Assembly (NCBI RefSeq): GCF_000063445.1
Contig: NC_009464.1
Span: 186,001-250,000 of the forward strand
Length of the DNA stretch: 64,000 bases
Reading direction: 5' to 3'
DNA from: Methanocella arvoryzae MRE50
Lineage (GTDB): Archaea; Halobacteriota; Methanocellia; Methanocellales; Methanocellaceae
Under the pieces are notes generated by a model. The model was not told where the DNA came from. It worked only from the letters and a program-made list of their open reading frames with translations, and made no database searches. The position numbers and the translations under genes were made by a program. Of this stretch, positions 53,021 to 60,916 are shown one piece after another (positions within the stretch are counted from its first letter, which is position 1; each line of letters begins with the position of its first letter).

Positions 53021-53232
53021 TAACCCCGCCCCCACACAAATACCTCACTTTACTCCACCCCCCAAACCACCAGCAACCCAACCACCAACACCACAAACAC
53101 GGGGATACTGGATTACACAGATGGTCGTCGAATCAAGCGGGTAAAGCCAGTCATTAATTGTTTATCTATTCTGTTCATCTGTGCAATCTGTACAATCTGT
53201 TAAATCTGTGTCCCAGCACAGCGCAGCGATCG
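53021..53232. repeat. Right long inverted repeat of the insertion element
   Basis: Inner end ATAACCCCGCCCCC (53021-53034), then CCACC/CCAACC-rich runs, AATCTGT tracts and GCACAGCGCAGCGATCG (53216-53232). A further ACAGCGCAGCGAT lies at 53271-53283. Complement of the left repeat. Confidence 0.7.
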
Positions 53233-53293
53233 TGTTGCTGTTTCACCGAACCCGGGCAACCAGAGAACGCACAGCGCAGCGATAGTGTGCATA

Positions 53294-53324
53294 TCGCCTT
53301 CTAGAACGCCTGCCATGACAGGCG
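53294..53324. repeat. Right terminal hairpin of the insertion element
   Basis: CGCCTT, then GAACGCCTG, loop CCATGA, CAGGCGTTC, then AAGGCG. Same core as the left hairpin at 51617-51660. Confidence 0.75.
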
Positions 53325-53453
53325 TTCAAAAGGCGTATATCATAGCACGATCGGATTACACATTTGGGTAGCGGATTATCTTATTAGGCAATCACTATGA
53401 ATTATGAGACAGCCTGCAAGATACAAGGTGCAAGCGATTAATAAAAATAGCAT

Positions 53454-54662
53454 TTACTTCCCGTATGCTGCCCTGAGCATGATAGGCACTATGATCGACG
53501 ATACCAGCACAATCAAGGCCAGTACCGAGTAAGTCGACTCACCCAGGATAGGCGCTCCGCCGATGTACGTAATTAAGCCAATCTGCCCGATGACGAGGGT
53601 GTATTCTCCCATAGGCATCATGGATATGGCCATTTTATGATGATCCGAATCTTTATAGCCGCCCATGAAGGTCGTCGCCAGGTAAGTGCCGACATATTTG
53701 CTGACCATGACTGCCATCAGCAGCCCGAGGAAGAGCACGACGTCGATCGGTATGCTCGCTATCATCAGGTCCACGCTCTCCGAGGACAGGATTTCGAAGA
53801 TGTTGATCCTGACGCCGGTGATGACGAAGAAGAGAGGCACGAAAAAGCCTTCGGTAATAGCCTCGATCTTCGGCGTGATCACTTTGAAGGACAGTGGTGA
53901 CCTGGCCAGAATGGTGCCAGCCAGGAAAGCTCCGGTTACTGAAGCAATCCCCACGCTCTGGCTCAGGAACGCCACGAGGAAGAGCAGTATGATCGAAAAC
54001 GCGATGATAGACTGGTCATCCTGAGTCCTCCGGGCATAGTTGATAAGCTTGCTCGTTATCGACTTGCCGAAGCCGAGCACCATGATGATGAAGCCGAGCA
54101 CGAGGAGGAAGAGCATAAAGGCTGATCTGATGTCCACACCGGTAGTCAGATACGAAGTGAAGAGCGCCAGCGCAACTATCGCGTAGATGTCGTCAGAGAT
54201 GCCCACGGCGATGACGGTTTTATAGACTTTGCTGCGAATGTCCCCGATTTCGTTCAGGACCATGAAGCCGATGGCCGTCGAGGTTGAGATGAAGGAGATC
54301 CCTACGAGTAATACGGTATTGAGGGAGAAACCTAATAATGCGGTCACTGTAGCTGTGACAAAAAAGGTGAGCGTGCCTCCAAATACTGACAGCACCACGA
54401 ACCCGTAGACGTTTTGGCCCATGACTTTCTCGATGTCGATCGAGAGGCCCATGTAAAACATCATGAAGAGAATGCCAAGGGTGGTCAGCAACTCAATCTC
54501 GTGATTGATTGGGACAAGGTTGAGCAGCATAGGACCGAGAATAATACCCGCCAGCATCTGGCCGATGAGCGGCGAGAAGCCTAGCCGCTTCACTAAGTCG
54601 CCCAGTATTTTGCCGACTAATAACATTGCCAGCACAGCTAATAAAAAGCCAGCATCTATCAA
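53454..54662 (-). CDS. Cation:proton antiporter (CPA2/Kef type)
   Basis: 402 residues, about 12-13 helices. Starts 'GKILGDLVKRLGFSPLIGQMLAGIILGP', with 'GISFISTSTAIGFMVLNEIG' for the conserved ST-S region and 'GISDDIYAIVALA' carrying the paired Asp-Asp of CPA2 exchangers. No regulatory KTN/TrkA domain is fused. It would exchange Na+ or K+ for protons. ATG at 54662. Separated by 124 bases from the insertion element and probably transcribed alone. Confidence 0.92.
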   Translation of the reverse strand: MIDAGFLLAVLAMLLVGKILGDLVKRLGFSPLIGQMLAGIILGPMLLNLVPINHEIELLTTLGILFMMFYMGLSIDIEKVMGQNVYGFVVLSVFGGTLTFFVTATVTALLGFSLNTVLLVGISFISTSTAIGFMVLNEIGDIRSKVYKTVIAVGISDDIYAIVALALFTSYLTTGVDIRSAFMLFLLVLGFIIMVLGFGKSITSKLINYARRTQDDQSIIAFSIILLFLVAFLSQSVGIASVTGAFLAGTILARSPLSFKVITPKIEAITEGFFVPLFFVITGVRINIFEILSSESVDLMIASIPIDVVLFLGLLMAVMVSKYVGTYLATTFMGGYKDSDHHKMAISMMPMGEYTLVIGQIGLITYIGGAPILGESTYSVLALIVLVSSIIVPIMLRAAYGK

Positions 54663-54733
54663 GGCATCCCAACCGATCCCAAGGGGAAGAGAGGCTTATT
54701 TCTATTTAAACTTATCAGTGTTCTGCGAAGCCG

Positions 54734-55531
54734 TCACGCCTCGAGCGACCCGATAATCTGCTTCATCTTCAGCGCGTCTTCCTCAAGCAGAGGCGACTCG
54801 CAAATGACAGTTGCATCAATTTTACACTCTACCAGTGCCTTCGCCAGCAGCGAGAAATCCGGCTTACCGTCGAGAGGCAAATGCCGTATTTCCCGGCAGT
54901 TCTTGTGCTCGATGCCGGAGAAATGGATGTGATAATGGTTGATACCAGACTTTGCCACCCTGTCCAGCACAGCAGAAAAGTCCTCGACCGACTTCAGACC
55001 GCCGTCGGTCCTTGCGTATATGTGCGCAAAATCGATCACGATACTGGTACCCGGAACCTTTCGTACGACTTCGAGGACATCGTCAACGCTGCCGAACTCC
55101 CCGAGATCGCCCATTGTCTCCAGCCCCAGAGGCACGGAGATATGCTCTTTTGCCAGTGCTGAAACGATCTCCCTGAAGCCGGCTATCACCAGGTCCGGAT
55201 TCTCTTCCCTCGCGGCGTGGACCGTCACCATCGAAGCGCCAGCAGCAGCCGCCACCCGGGCCGACTTTATAATCCAGTCCTTGCTTTTCTCGATCGTCTT
55301 CTCCGTCTTGCTGGACAGGTTCACGTAATACGGGGCATGGACAGATAGCTCGACTCGCTCTTCCATTGCCACAGGAGCTACAGACTTTGCCGATTCGGGG
55401 GTCATATAAACGTTCCTCCCGAACTGGATCTCCATGGCATCCAGGCCAAGCTCTCGCAGATACCTGATACCCGCTTCAGTCCCTTTTCCCTTCGCCCCGT
55501 GAGGGATGCCTGCAATGCCGATCCTGATCAT
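54734..55531 (-). CDS. Endonuclease IV-like TIM-barrel protein
   Basis: 265 residues. AP endonuclease 2 / xylose-isomerase-like barrel: 'IGIAGIPHGAKGKGTEAGIRYLRELGLDAMEIQF' (part), 'LSVHAPYYVNLSS', 'MVTVHAA', 'LGLETMGD', 'VIDFAHIYAR', 'HIHFSG' and 'VICESP' supply the His/Glu/Asp metal ligands of endonuclease IV. It could cut abasic DNA or isomerise a sugar phosphate; I favour the former because of 'HAPYYVNL' but am not sure. 71 bases from the antiporter gene, same strand. Confidence 0.85.
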   Translation of the reverse strand: MIRIGIAGIPHGAKGKGTEAGIRYLRELGLDAMEIQFGRNVYMTPESAKSVAPVAMEERVELSVHAPYYVNLSSKTEKTIEKSKDWIIKSARVAAAAGASMVTVHAAREENPDLVIAGFREIVSALAKEHISVPLGLETMGDLGEFGSVDDVLEVVRKVPGTSIVIDFAHIYARTDGGLKSVEDFSAVLDRVAKSGINHYHIHFSGIEHKNCREIRHLPLDGKPDFSLLAKALVECKIDATVICESPLLEEDALKMKQIIGSLEA

Positions 55532-55608
55532 AAGTTAAACACGCCTGCGGTTATAATGAGAGTTTTATGGCTTTAAGTGTGCTGCTGCATAAAAAACTTC
55601 GAAGCCTC

Positions 55609-56850
55609 TCAGATTTCTGCAAGTTTTCTTACTACCTCATCAGCGCTCGTGACCTCGACAGCCCCTTTATTCAATATGGCCTGTATCAGCTCACCTGCTT
55701 TGCCGCCAGTGAAGTCACGATTCTGCCAGCCGGCGATTAAGATGACCGGTTTGGCGCCCGACACTTCGAGGACGGCTTCGAGGTTCTTGATGTTGCCCCA
55801 GCCGAATGGGACGTCGCTCAGGACGACGTAATCGGCTGCTTTCAGCGCGTCCACGTTAGCCGCATACGACTCCGGAGTTATGGGCGAGAATGGTGCGTCG
55901 ACTATCGTATTTACGTTCAGGTGCAGGGCGGTCTCATGGTCTGTATCCAGGACATTGAGTACGCCTGCAGTGAGGTTGTAGCCCGCGGTCTTAAGCTGGT
56001 ACATCAGTTGTGTGCCAGTGCCTGCTCCGCATACAAGGTGGATGGTCTTGCCATCAGACTCTGGCTCCGTCGTTGTGATCGAATTGAGCAGGGTGATATA
56101 AATAGTCCCGGTCATAGGGTGCCGGCGTACCAGCACGTCTGCCCGGAAGGCTCTGCGGATGTGCTCCCGGGTGAGCACTTCAGAGGGAGTGCCTGCGGCC
56201 TGGATGGTGTTCTCGTTGAGCAGGATGAGGCGATCGCAGTACCGGGCTGCGAGGTTCAGGTCGTGGATCACGACGATGACCAGCAGGCCCCGGTCGTTTT
56301 TCAGGTGCTGGATCAGCTCCATGATCTCGATCTGGTGGTTGATGTCCAGGTGTGACACCGGCTCGTCCAGCAGCAAAACTGAGGGCTCCTGAGTCAGCGC
56401 CCTGGCGATGATGACCCGCTGCCGCTCGCCGCCGCTGAGCTCTGAAATGTTCCGGTCTTTGAGGTGCCAGGTATTCGTCAGCTCCATAGACTGTCGGGCA
56501 ATGTCGTAGTCTTTTTTGCCCTCTACGGCAAACCTGCCCAGGTGGGGATGCCTGCCCATGAGGACGATGTCGAGACAGCTGAAGTTGAAGTCGACATTCG
56601 TATCCTGCGGCACGACAGCCATGCTGCGGGCAAGCTCGTTCATGGAAATATCCTTCAGCTCTTTGCCGCAGACTACAATCGAGCCCGAGGCAGGCTTCAT
56701 GACTTTGCTCAGGGTTTTGAGCAGCGTGGACTTGCCGGAACCGTTGGGCCCTATGATGCCGATGCATTCCCCTTTGCGGGTGGTGAAGAAGATGTTTTCC
56801 AGGATTCTGGCATTGCCATATTTACATGACAGATCGGTGACATCGAGCAC
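55609..56850 (-). CDS. Iron/corrinoid-type ABC transporter ATPase with C-terminal extension
   Basis: 413 residues, against about 255 for a typical FecE/BtuD. ATPase part: Walker A 'GPNGSGKST', Q-loop 'VVPQDTNVDF', signature 'LSGGERQR', Walker B 'LLLDEP', H-loop 'VIHDLNLA'. From about 255 on is a second domain ('IHLVCGAGTGTQLMYQLKTAGY', part; 'DYVVLSDVPFGWGN') that is a Rossmann-like fold of unknown role. Follows the permease gene with a 6-base gap, so the two form an operon. No binding protein is in the window. Confidence 0.88.
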   Translation of the reverse strand: MLDVTDLSCKYGNARILENIFFTTRKGECIGIIGPNGSGKSTLLKTLSKVMKPASGSIVVCGKELKDISMNELARSMAVVPQDTNVDFNFSCLDIVLMGRHPHLGRFAVEGKKDYDIARQSMELTNTWHLKDRNISELSGGERQRVIIARALTQEPSVLLLDEPVSHLDINHQIEIMELIQHLKNDRGLLVIVVIHDLNLAARYCDRLILLNENTIQAAGTPSEVLTREHIRRAFRADVLVRRHPMTGTIYITLLNSITTTEPESDGKTIHLVCGAGTGTQLMYQLKTAGYNLTAGVLNVLDTDHETALHLNVNTIVDAPFSPITPESYAANVDALKAADYVVLSDVPFGWGNIKNLEAVLEVSGAKPVILIAGWQNRDFTGGKAGELIQAILNKGAVEVTSADEVVRKLAEI

Positions 56851-56856
56851 GGTAGA

Positions 56857-57903
56857 TCACACCCCCCTCAGTGTCTTCTTCTGCCTGATCAGGAGGTATA
56901 CGAAGAACGGGGCTCCGATCAGGGCTGTCACGATGCCTACGGGCATTTCCGTGGGCTGGATGACCATCCTCGCAAACGTGTCCGCGAGAACAAGGAAAAT
57001 CGCACCTACAAGTGCCGAGGCAGGTATAAGAACCCTGTGATCGGGCCCGACGATCAGCCTCATGATGTGGGGGATAATAAGGCCGACAAAGCCGATAATG
57101 CCCGTGACAGACACTGCTGCAGCGGCCATTAGCGAAGATACTCCCAGAAGGATATACTTGACCCGGGTCACGTCCGATCCCAGGTGCGCCGCGCTCTCGT
57201 CCCCAAGCAGCATCAGGTTCAGGTCGCGGGAATAAGCGTAGACGATCAGCGACCCGGCCACGAAAAACGGAGCCAGGATCAGGACGTCATCCCAGTTGCT
57301 GCTCCAGAGCGCCCCCATCACCCAGAACACGATCTGGTTCAGGCTGTTGCCGGAGATGTACATCAGGAAAGAGGTGATAGCCGAGAAGAACGCCGAAACG
57401 GCGATACCCGAGAGCAGCAAAGTCTCTACAGGTATCCGGTTGCGTGTCCGGGCGATGTTGAAGACGAGGAAAGAGACAATCAGCGCCCCGGCAAGCGCTC
57501 CAGCCGTGATGCTGATCGACTGCAGAAACACGCTAACCCCGAGGACGATGACCGCCGACGCCCCAAAAGCGGCACCAGAGGAGACGCCAAGAATGTATGG
57601 GTCAGCCATCGGGTTCTTGAAGATGCCCTGAGTAGTCACGCCGGCAACAGCCAGCGAAGCGCCTACCAGCAGTCCGAGTATGACTCTCGGAAGGCGGACG
57701 TTGATCACGATAGCCTCTTCCCCGACAGTCCAGACCTTCGTAAGGTAATCCTGCACTACGGGCACTTTAGACAGGATGATCATGACAACCTTATCAGGGC
57801 TGATATTCGCCGGACCCACAGCCGTCGCCACGACGGCGATAAGGATCATGACGATGAAGAGAACTAAAGAAATACCCGCCCACCGGGTAACACTGACTTC
57901 CAT
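56857..57903 (-). CDS. FecCD/BtuC-type ABC transporter permease
   Basis: 348 residues, about 10 helices. 'RLPRVILGLLVGASLAVAGVTTQGIFKNPMADPYILGVSSGAAFGA' (quoted in part elsewhere) is the family signature, and 'GIIGFVGLIIPHIMRLIVGPDHR' the coupling-helix region. It would import ferric siderophores, haem or corrinoids. First gene of the operon. ATG 57903 lies 15 bases after a 22-base palindromic operator (57919-57940), with a TATA-like TTTTATACG upstream at about 57963-57971, so a metal-responsive repressor may control it. Confidence 0.92.
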   Translation of the reverse strand: MEVSVTRWAGISLVLFIVMILIAVVATAVGPANISPDKVVMIILSKVPVVQDYLTKVWTVGEEAIVINVRLPRVILGLLVGASLAVAGVTTQGIFKNPMADPYILGVSSGAAFGASAVIVLGVSVFLQSISITAGALAGALIVSFLVFNIARTRNRIPVETLLLSGIAVSAFFSAITSFLMYISGNSLNQIVFWVMGALWSSNWDDVLILAPFFVAGSLIVYAYSRDLNLMLLGDESAAHLGSDVTRVKYILLGVSSLMAAAAVSVTGIIGFVGLIIPHIMRLIVGPDHRVLIPASALVGAIFLVLADTFARMVIQPTEMPVGIVTALIGAPFFVYLLIRQKKTLRGV

Positions 57904-57918
57904 TCAAACACCGCAACT

Positions 57919-57940
57919 AAACTTGATAGTTATCAAGTTT
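57919..57940. promoter_or_regulatory. 22-base palindromic operator upstream of the ABC permease
   Basis: AAACTTGATA (57919-57928), GT, TATCAAGTTT (57931-57940): perfect ten-base arms. It sits between a TATA-like box and the ATG at 57903. The AT-rich palindrome is typical of DtxR/MntR-type or related metal-repressor sites. Confidence 0.65.
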
Positions 57941-58040
57941 TGTTTATTACTTATGCGTTTACGTATAAAAGCGTTACCGGCATGGGCTTGCCAGAATTAC
58001 TATATATGTAGAACTGGTAACCACCTGGTCCGCATCGACT

Positions 58041-58156
58041 GTTCACCGCAGAGATACAGAGACTTACTATTCACCACAGAGGCACAGAGGTTCACAGAGA
58101 AACGGTTTACCACAGAGGCACAGAGATGCACAGAGGCGCACAGAGGCGCACAGAGA
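58041..58156. repeat. Tandem CACAGAGGC repeats
   Basis: Repeats of CACAGAGGC / GCACAGAG words ('TTCACCACAGAGGCACAGAGG', 'GCACAGAGGCGCACAGAGGC', part) run for about 115 bases in the intergenic region between the ABC operon and tRNA-Leu. No gene. Similar CACAGATT words occur in the fold-back element and insertion element. Confidence 0.7.
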
Positions 58157-58291
58157 TATTCAAAAAAAGGATCTCGATGAGAGGATATGTTCGGCAGATT
58201 ACCGGGCCCTGGAGTAGATAGCCATTAAGAGCACAGGTTATCTTTTTATACAAGATATCAGGAATACACATACGGTTTATTGTACCACAAC

Positions 58292-58376
58292 GCTGGGATA
58301 GCCAAGTCCGGTCAACGGCGGCAGACTCAAGATCTGCTCCTGCAGAGGTTCCTCGGTTCGAATCCGGGTCCCAGCA
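58292..58376 (+). tRNA. tRNA-Leu (CAA)
   Basis: Acceptor GCTGGGA / TCCCAGC, discriminator A; anticodon stem GCAGA / TCTGC closing loop CTCAAGA, anticodon CAA; long variable arm typical of leucine class II; T-arm CTCGG-TTCGAAT-CCGGG. TATA-like TTTTTATAC about 40 bases upstream. Confidence 0.95.
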
Positions 58377-58457
58377 CTATTCTCCGATTTTCCTTAGTCA
58401 GGTATTGTTTTAGTGGCTTATTTGATTCAGTATTCAGCATACTAAATTGACAATTAG

Positions 58458-58694
58458 CTATTGCTTTTGAATCGCCAGCAAATCCTCAAGCTGCTTTTCC
58501 ATAAAGTTATAGGAATCCTGAACACCCTGATTATAGAACTCAGGTGCCAGCTCTTCGATAATAAAATCTAACAGCAGCCCTGCGGCCAGATCGCCGATCT
58601 CTTCTTCCCGCTCCGCGGAGTAATAGCTCTTGATCGCAGAGATCATCTCAGCCCTCTTCTCTTTCGTCAGCTTAATCCCGGGTTTGTTTCTCAT
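58458..58694 (-). CDS. DUF2164 protein
   Basis: 78 residues. 'LTKEKRAEMISAIKSYYSAE', 'EEIGDLAAGLLLDFIIEEL' and 'PEFYNQGVQDSYNFMEK' match DUF2164, a small helical bacterial and archaeal family of unknown function. No membrane helix. Convergent with tRNA-Leu. ATG at 58694. Confidence 0.85.
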   Translation of the reverse strand: MRNKPGIKLTKEKRAEMISAIKSYYSAEREEEIGDLAAGLLLDFIIEELAPEFYNQGVQDSYNFMEKQLEDLLAIQKQ

Positions 58695-58768
58695 GCTGAA
58701 CCTTCTCTGATTAAACTACATCAGCACTATTTTATAAATGCAGCGCCTTGCATTAACTGTAACGTATC

Positions 58769-59239
58769 ATGACTGATGACGTGCCCATAACGATTACGCC
58801 GGAGCGGCCCGATACTCCGGATAGCCTTGCGCTTATCGCTGAGCTCAGCAGGTACATCGCACCCCTTTACCCCCATGACAGCGAGCACGGGCTGACGCCG
58901 GAGGAGATGGTCAGAGAAGGCGTGGCATTCTTTATTATTCGCTCTAACGGCATTCCTGCGGGCTGCGGAGGAGTCAGGTTCCAGGGTACAGAGTACGGGG
59001 AGATCATGCGAATGTACATCAGGCCTGAGTATCGGGGACAGGGGTTGGGCAAAATAGTGTTGAAGCACCTTGAGGAGTACTCGTGGGAACACGGTGTAAA
59101 ATCGCTTCGGCTCAAAACTGGCATTTACCAGCCCGAAGCTCTCGGCCTGTATGAACGGCTGGGGTACCGGCTGATACCGCCCTTCGGCTCTTACAGGGCG
59201 CATCCGCTTAACAGATATTACGAAAAAATCAGGCCCTGA
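58769..59239 (+). CDS. GNAT-family N-acetyltransferase
   Basis: 156 residues. GNAT fold with acetyl-CoA loop 'RPEYRGQGLGKIVLKHL' (R/Q-x2-G-x-G/A pattern) and 'ALGLYERLGYRLIPPFG' in the last strand-helix. Substrate unknown. ATG 58769 with a TATA-like TTTATAAATG about 40 bases upstream. Divergent from DUF2164. Confidence 0.92.
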   Translation: MTDDVPITITPERPDTPDSLALIAELSRYIAPLYPHDSEHGLTPEEMVREGVAFFIIRSNGIPAGCGGVRFQGTEYGEIMRMYIRPEYRGQGLGKIVLKHLEEYSWEHGVKSLRLKTGIYQPEALGLYERLGYRLIPPFGSYRAHPLNRYYEKIRP

Positions 59240-59299
59240 CGGGCGTATGTTAAAAAACTCTGGCCAAGAAATGTGGGCAGGTAGGCCGTTTGGCCCACC

Positions 59300-59632
59300 T
59301 TAAGCAGATATTGAGTTCCTGGCCTGTTCAAGGTTCAGAGTCATGGCCTTGATCAGTTTCAGGTTCTCCGGGGTCTCGTTAGCGTTAGAGACTTCGAGGA
59401 TCTTGAGAATGTATACGGAAACTTTGACTCCTTTCTCGGTGAGCTTGTAGCCCTCGTCATTCGGGCACTTCTCGAGAATTCCGTTGGTTATGAGGGTCTT
59501 GAGGACACGGTTCAGGATTCCCGGGTTCAGCTTGGTCTCGAACATGATATCGCTGAAGCGTTTCGGGCCCTTTACGACCGATGCCAGGACTTCCATTGTT
59601 CCGGCGTATGAGATTGTCTTCAATATTTCCAT
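59300..59632 (-). CDS. Winged-helix transcription regulator (HxlR/PadR-like)
   Basis: 110 residues from ATG 59632. Winged helix-turn-helix with 'MEVLASVVKGPKRFSDIMFE', recognition helix 'LNPGILNRVLKTLITNGILEKC' (part) and a wing 'GYKLTEKGVKVSVYILKIL'. The C-terminal helix may dimerise. It could control the nearby redox operon (59892-61201, same strand), but this is only inference. A TATA-like GCTATATACC lies about 65 bases upstream. Confidence 0.82.
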   Translation of the reverse strand: MEILKTISYAGTMEVLASVVKGPKRFSDIMFETKLNPGILNRVLKTLITNGILEKCPNDEGYKLTEKGVKVSVYILKILEVSNANETPENLKLIKAMTLNLEQARNSISA

Positions 59633-59891
59633 AGGCATACCAGCATAATTTTTTTAGCAGCTGGAAGCCGGCTAAGCAGCGTTAGTTTGGGGGGGTATAT
59701 AGCTTGCGACTTTTAGTGCCAGTTTCCTGCTGCCACAATAACTTACATAGCAACCGGGTGTATAAATATGAGTACAACGGCTATGTACTGACAAATTGTA
59801 CAAAAAGTAAATAGAAAAAACTAATTACGATAAATCCAAATAATTTATTGAAAAGGCAAATCTATTGGAATTGCTGCTAGCGGCCACTGTT

Positions 59892-60275
59892 TCAGATATC
59901 CACGAAAATTTTTCCGTCCTCAACTTTAACAGCAAAGGTCCGTAGATCATGGATCTTGACATGGGTCATCAGTTGTGCCAGCCATGCAAAGCTTCCAGCC
60001 ATCGACTTCGGAACTGGCTCTTCACTATAAGAGGGCACAATCCCGCTCAGGGCTTTGCCGGTGCTAGCGTCGAATTGTACGCTGTGCAAGGGACAGGTCA
60101 CGATGTACCCATTTGCAGTTCCCATGTCCAGCGGAGCATTCATGTGGCCACACCGCCGCTGGAAGGCGTAGAATTTACCGCCATCGTTGCACAGCACGAT
60201 TTCAAGGCCTTCGACTTCGCAGGCTTTCATGCCGCCGGGCAATATATCGTCGGTTCTCGCAATTTCTCTGTACAG
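59892..60275 (-). CDS. Rieske-type [2Fe-2S] protein, CTG start
   Basis: The first ordinary start (TTG 60242) cuts off the first strand of the Rieske fold. Extending to CTG 60275-60273 gives (M)YREIARTDDILPGGMKAC, which matches the family's start ('xVAxxDDLxxG'). The SD-like GGGAGAGG lies just upstream, inside the end of the previous gene, whose TAG (60279-60277) is one base from CTG. ATT at 60263 is an alternative start. Cluster ligands are C-x-H ('RRCGHMNAPL') and C-x2-H ('TCPLHSVQFD'). 127 residues. Last gene of the redox operon. Confidence 0.8.
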   Translation of the reverse strand: MYREIARTDDILPGGMKACEVEGLEIVLCNDGGKFYAFQRRCGHMNAPLDMGTANGYIVTCPLHSVQFDASTGKALSGIVPSYSEEPVPKSMAGSFAWLAQLMTHVKIHDLRTFAVKVEDGKIFVDI

Positions 60276-60276
60276 G

Positions 60277-60633
60277 CTATCCTCTCCCGGTCTTTTTCAG
60301 GAACTCGTCGTAGGGAATCTGTCTGAGCGGCTCAGGATCTGTGACTTCCTTCAGGACGTACAGGCCACACCAGCACATTTTCATGTAGTCGAAGTGCTCT
60401 TTGTGATAGGGAATGCATGGACAGACAATTCTCATGTTTTCCTTATGATCGTTAGTAAGCCCCTGGCAGGGACAGTAAGGTATGCCATACTTTTGCTCCA
60501 GCCGCACTTCCTGCTCGAGACAAAAGTCGACCGTCTCCTCGTCAGGGGTGAATTTGTACCCAAGCTGATCGACGATCGGCTGGAACTGAAAGCGAAGGGC
60601 TTTTTTTCTGGCCTCGACGTCCAAGCCCATCAC
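60277..60633 (-). CDS. Ferredoxin:thioredoxin reductase, catalytic subunit
   Basis: 118 residues. Three Cys-x-Cys pairs, CPCQ, CPCI and CWCG, spaced 14 and 13 residues apart, hold the [4Fe-4S] cluster and redox disulfide of FTR. It reduces thioredoxin or, given its neighbours, glutaredoxin with electrons from ferredoxin. The start is GTG 60633 or ATG 60630, both directly at the stop of the glutaredoxin gene (TAG 60636-60634). Third gene of a four-gene minus-strand redox operon. Confidence 0.92.
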   Translation of the reverse strand: MMGLDVEARKKALRFQFQPIVDQLGYKFTPDEETVDFCLEQEVRLEQKYGIPYCPCQGLTNDHKENMRIVCPCIPYHKEHFDYMKMCWCGLYVLKEVTDPEPLRQIPYDEFLKKTGRG

Positions 60634-60906
60634 CTATGAGGCTGTCGCCGGACTCTTTTCCGACTTAAGTAGCAGCTCGTACCGGTCAGGGTTGAACCCT
60701 ATGACGACCGTATCGCCTATGCGGACGAACGGGAACGCTATATGATCGGTATGTTTCATCATGTCAGCGGCTATCCGCTCCTGCTCTTTTTCGTCGGCAG
60801 TGTCGTAGTCGATATAATCGAACTGTATGCCCCTGTCCCGGAAATATTTCTTTGTCTTACGGCAGAAAGGGCAGGTGCTCAAGGTATACATAGAGATTTT
60901 GACCAT
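60634..60906 (-). CDS. Glutaredoxin
   Basis: 90 residues. Redox site CPFC ('MYTLSTCPFCRKTKKYF') near the N-terminus, cis-Pro in 'FPFVRIGDTVVIG' and 'GFNPDRYELL' at the end: the NrdH/glutaredoxin fold. It lies next to the FTR gene with no gap, which argues for direct electron transfer between the two. Likely keeps cell disulfides or Fe-S enzymes reduced. Confidence 0.93.
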   Translation of the reverse strand: MVKISMYTLSTCPFCRKTKKYFRDRGIQFDYIDYDTADEKEQERIAADMMKHTDHIAFPFVRIGDTVVIGFNPDRYELLLKSEKSPATAS

Positions 60907-60916
60907 ATGATGCCCC

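Larger units (their letters stand above)
51617..53330. mobile_element. Insertion element with long inverted repeats and one DDE transposase gene
   Basis: The left part (51669-51811) and right part (53021-53232) are long imperfect inverted repeats: CGATCGCTGCGCTGTGC against GCACAGCGCAGCGATCG, then CACAGATT tracts, GTGGTTGGG-rich runs and GGGGGCGGG-TTAT at the inner ends. Outside these, hairpins at 51617-51660 and 53294-53324 share an ACGCCTG...CAGGCGT core. The transposase gene (51875-52996) fills the middle. Direct target repeats were not identified with certainty. A repeat unit like the right end also occurs at 14226-14294. Confidence 0.75.

Noticed and set aside
56180-56767. 195-residue frame rich in Arg, His, Gln and Pro on the minus strand
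   Set aside because: Wrong frame of the ABC ATPase gene, composition typical of a shifted frame.
58041-58156. Possible CRISPR array
   Set aside because: The CACAGAGGC words are short, directly adjacent and vary; there are no unique spacers of equal length and no cas genes.
57904-58290. Cobalamin riboswitch upstream of the ABC transporter
   Set aside because: No B12-box-like sequence; the only structure is the short palindrome, and archaeal B12 riboswitches are not expected.
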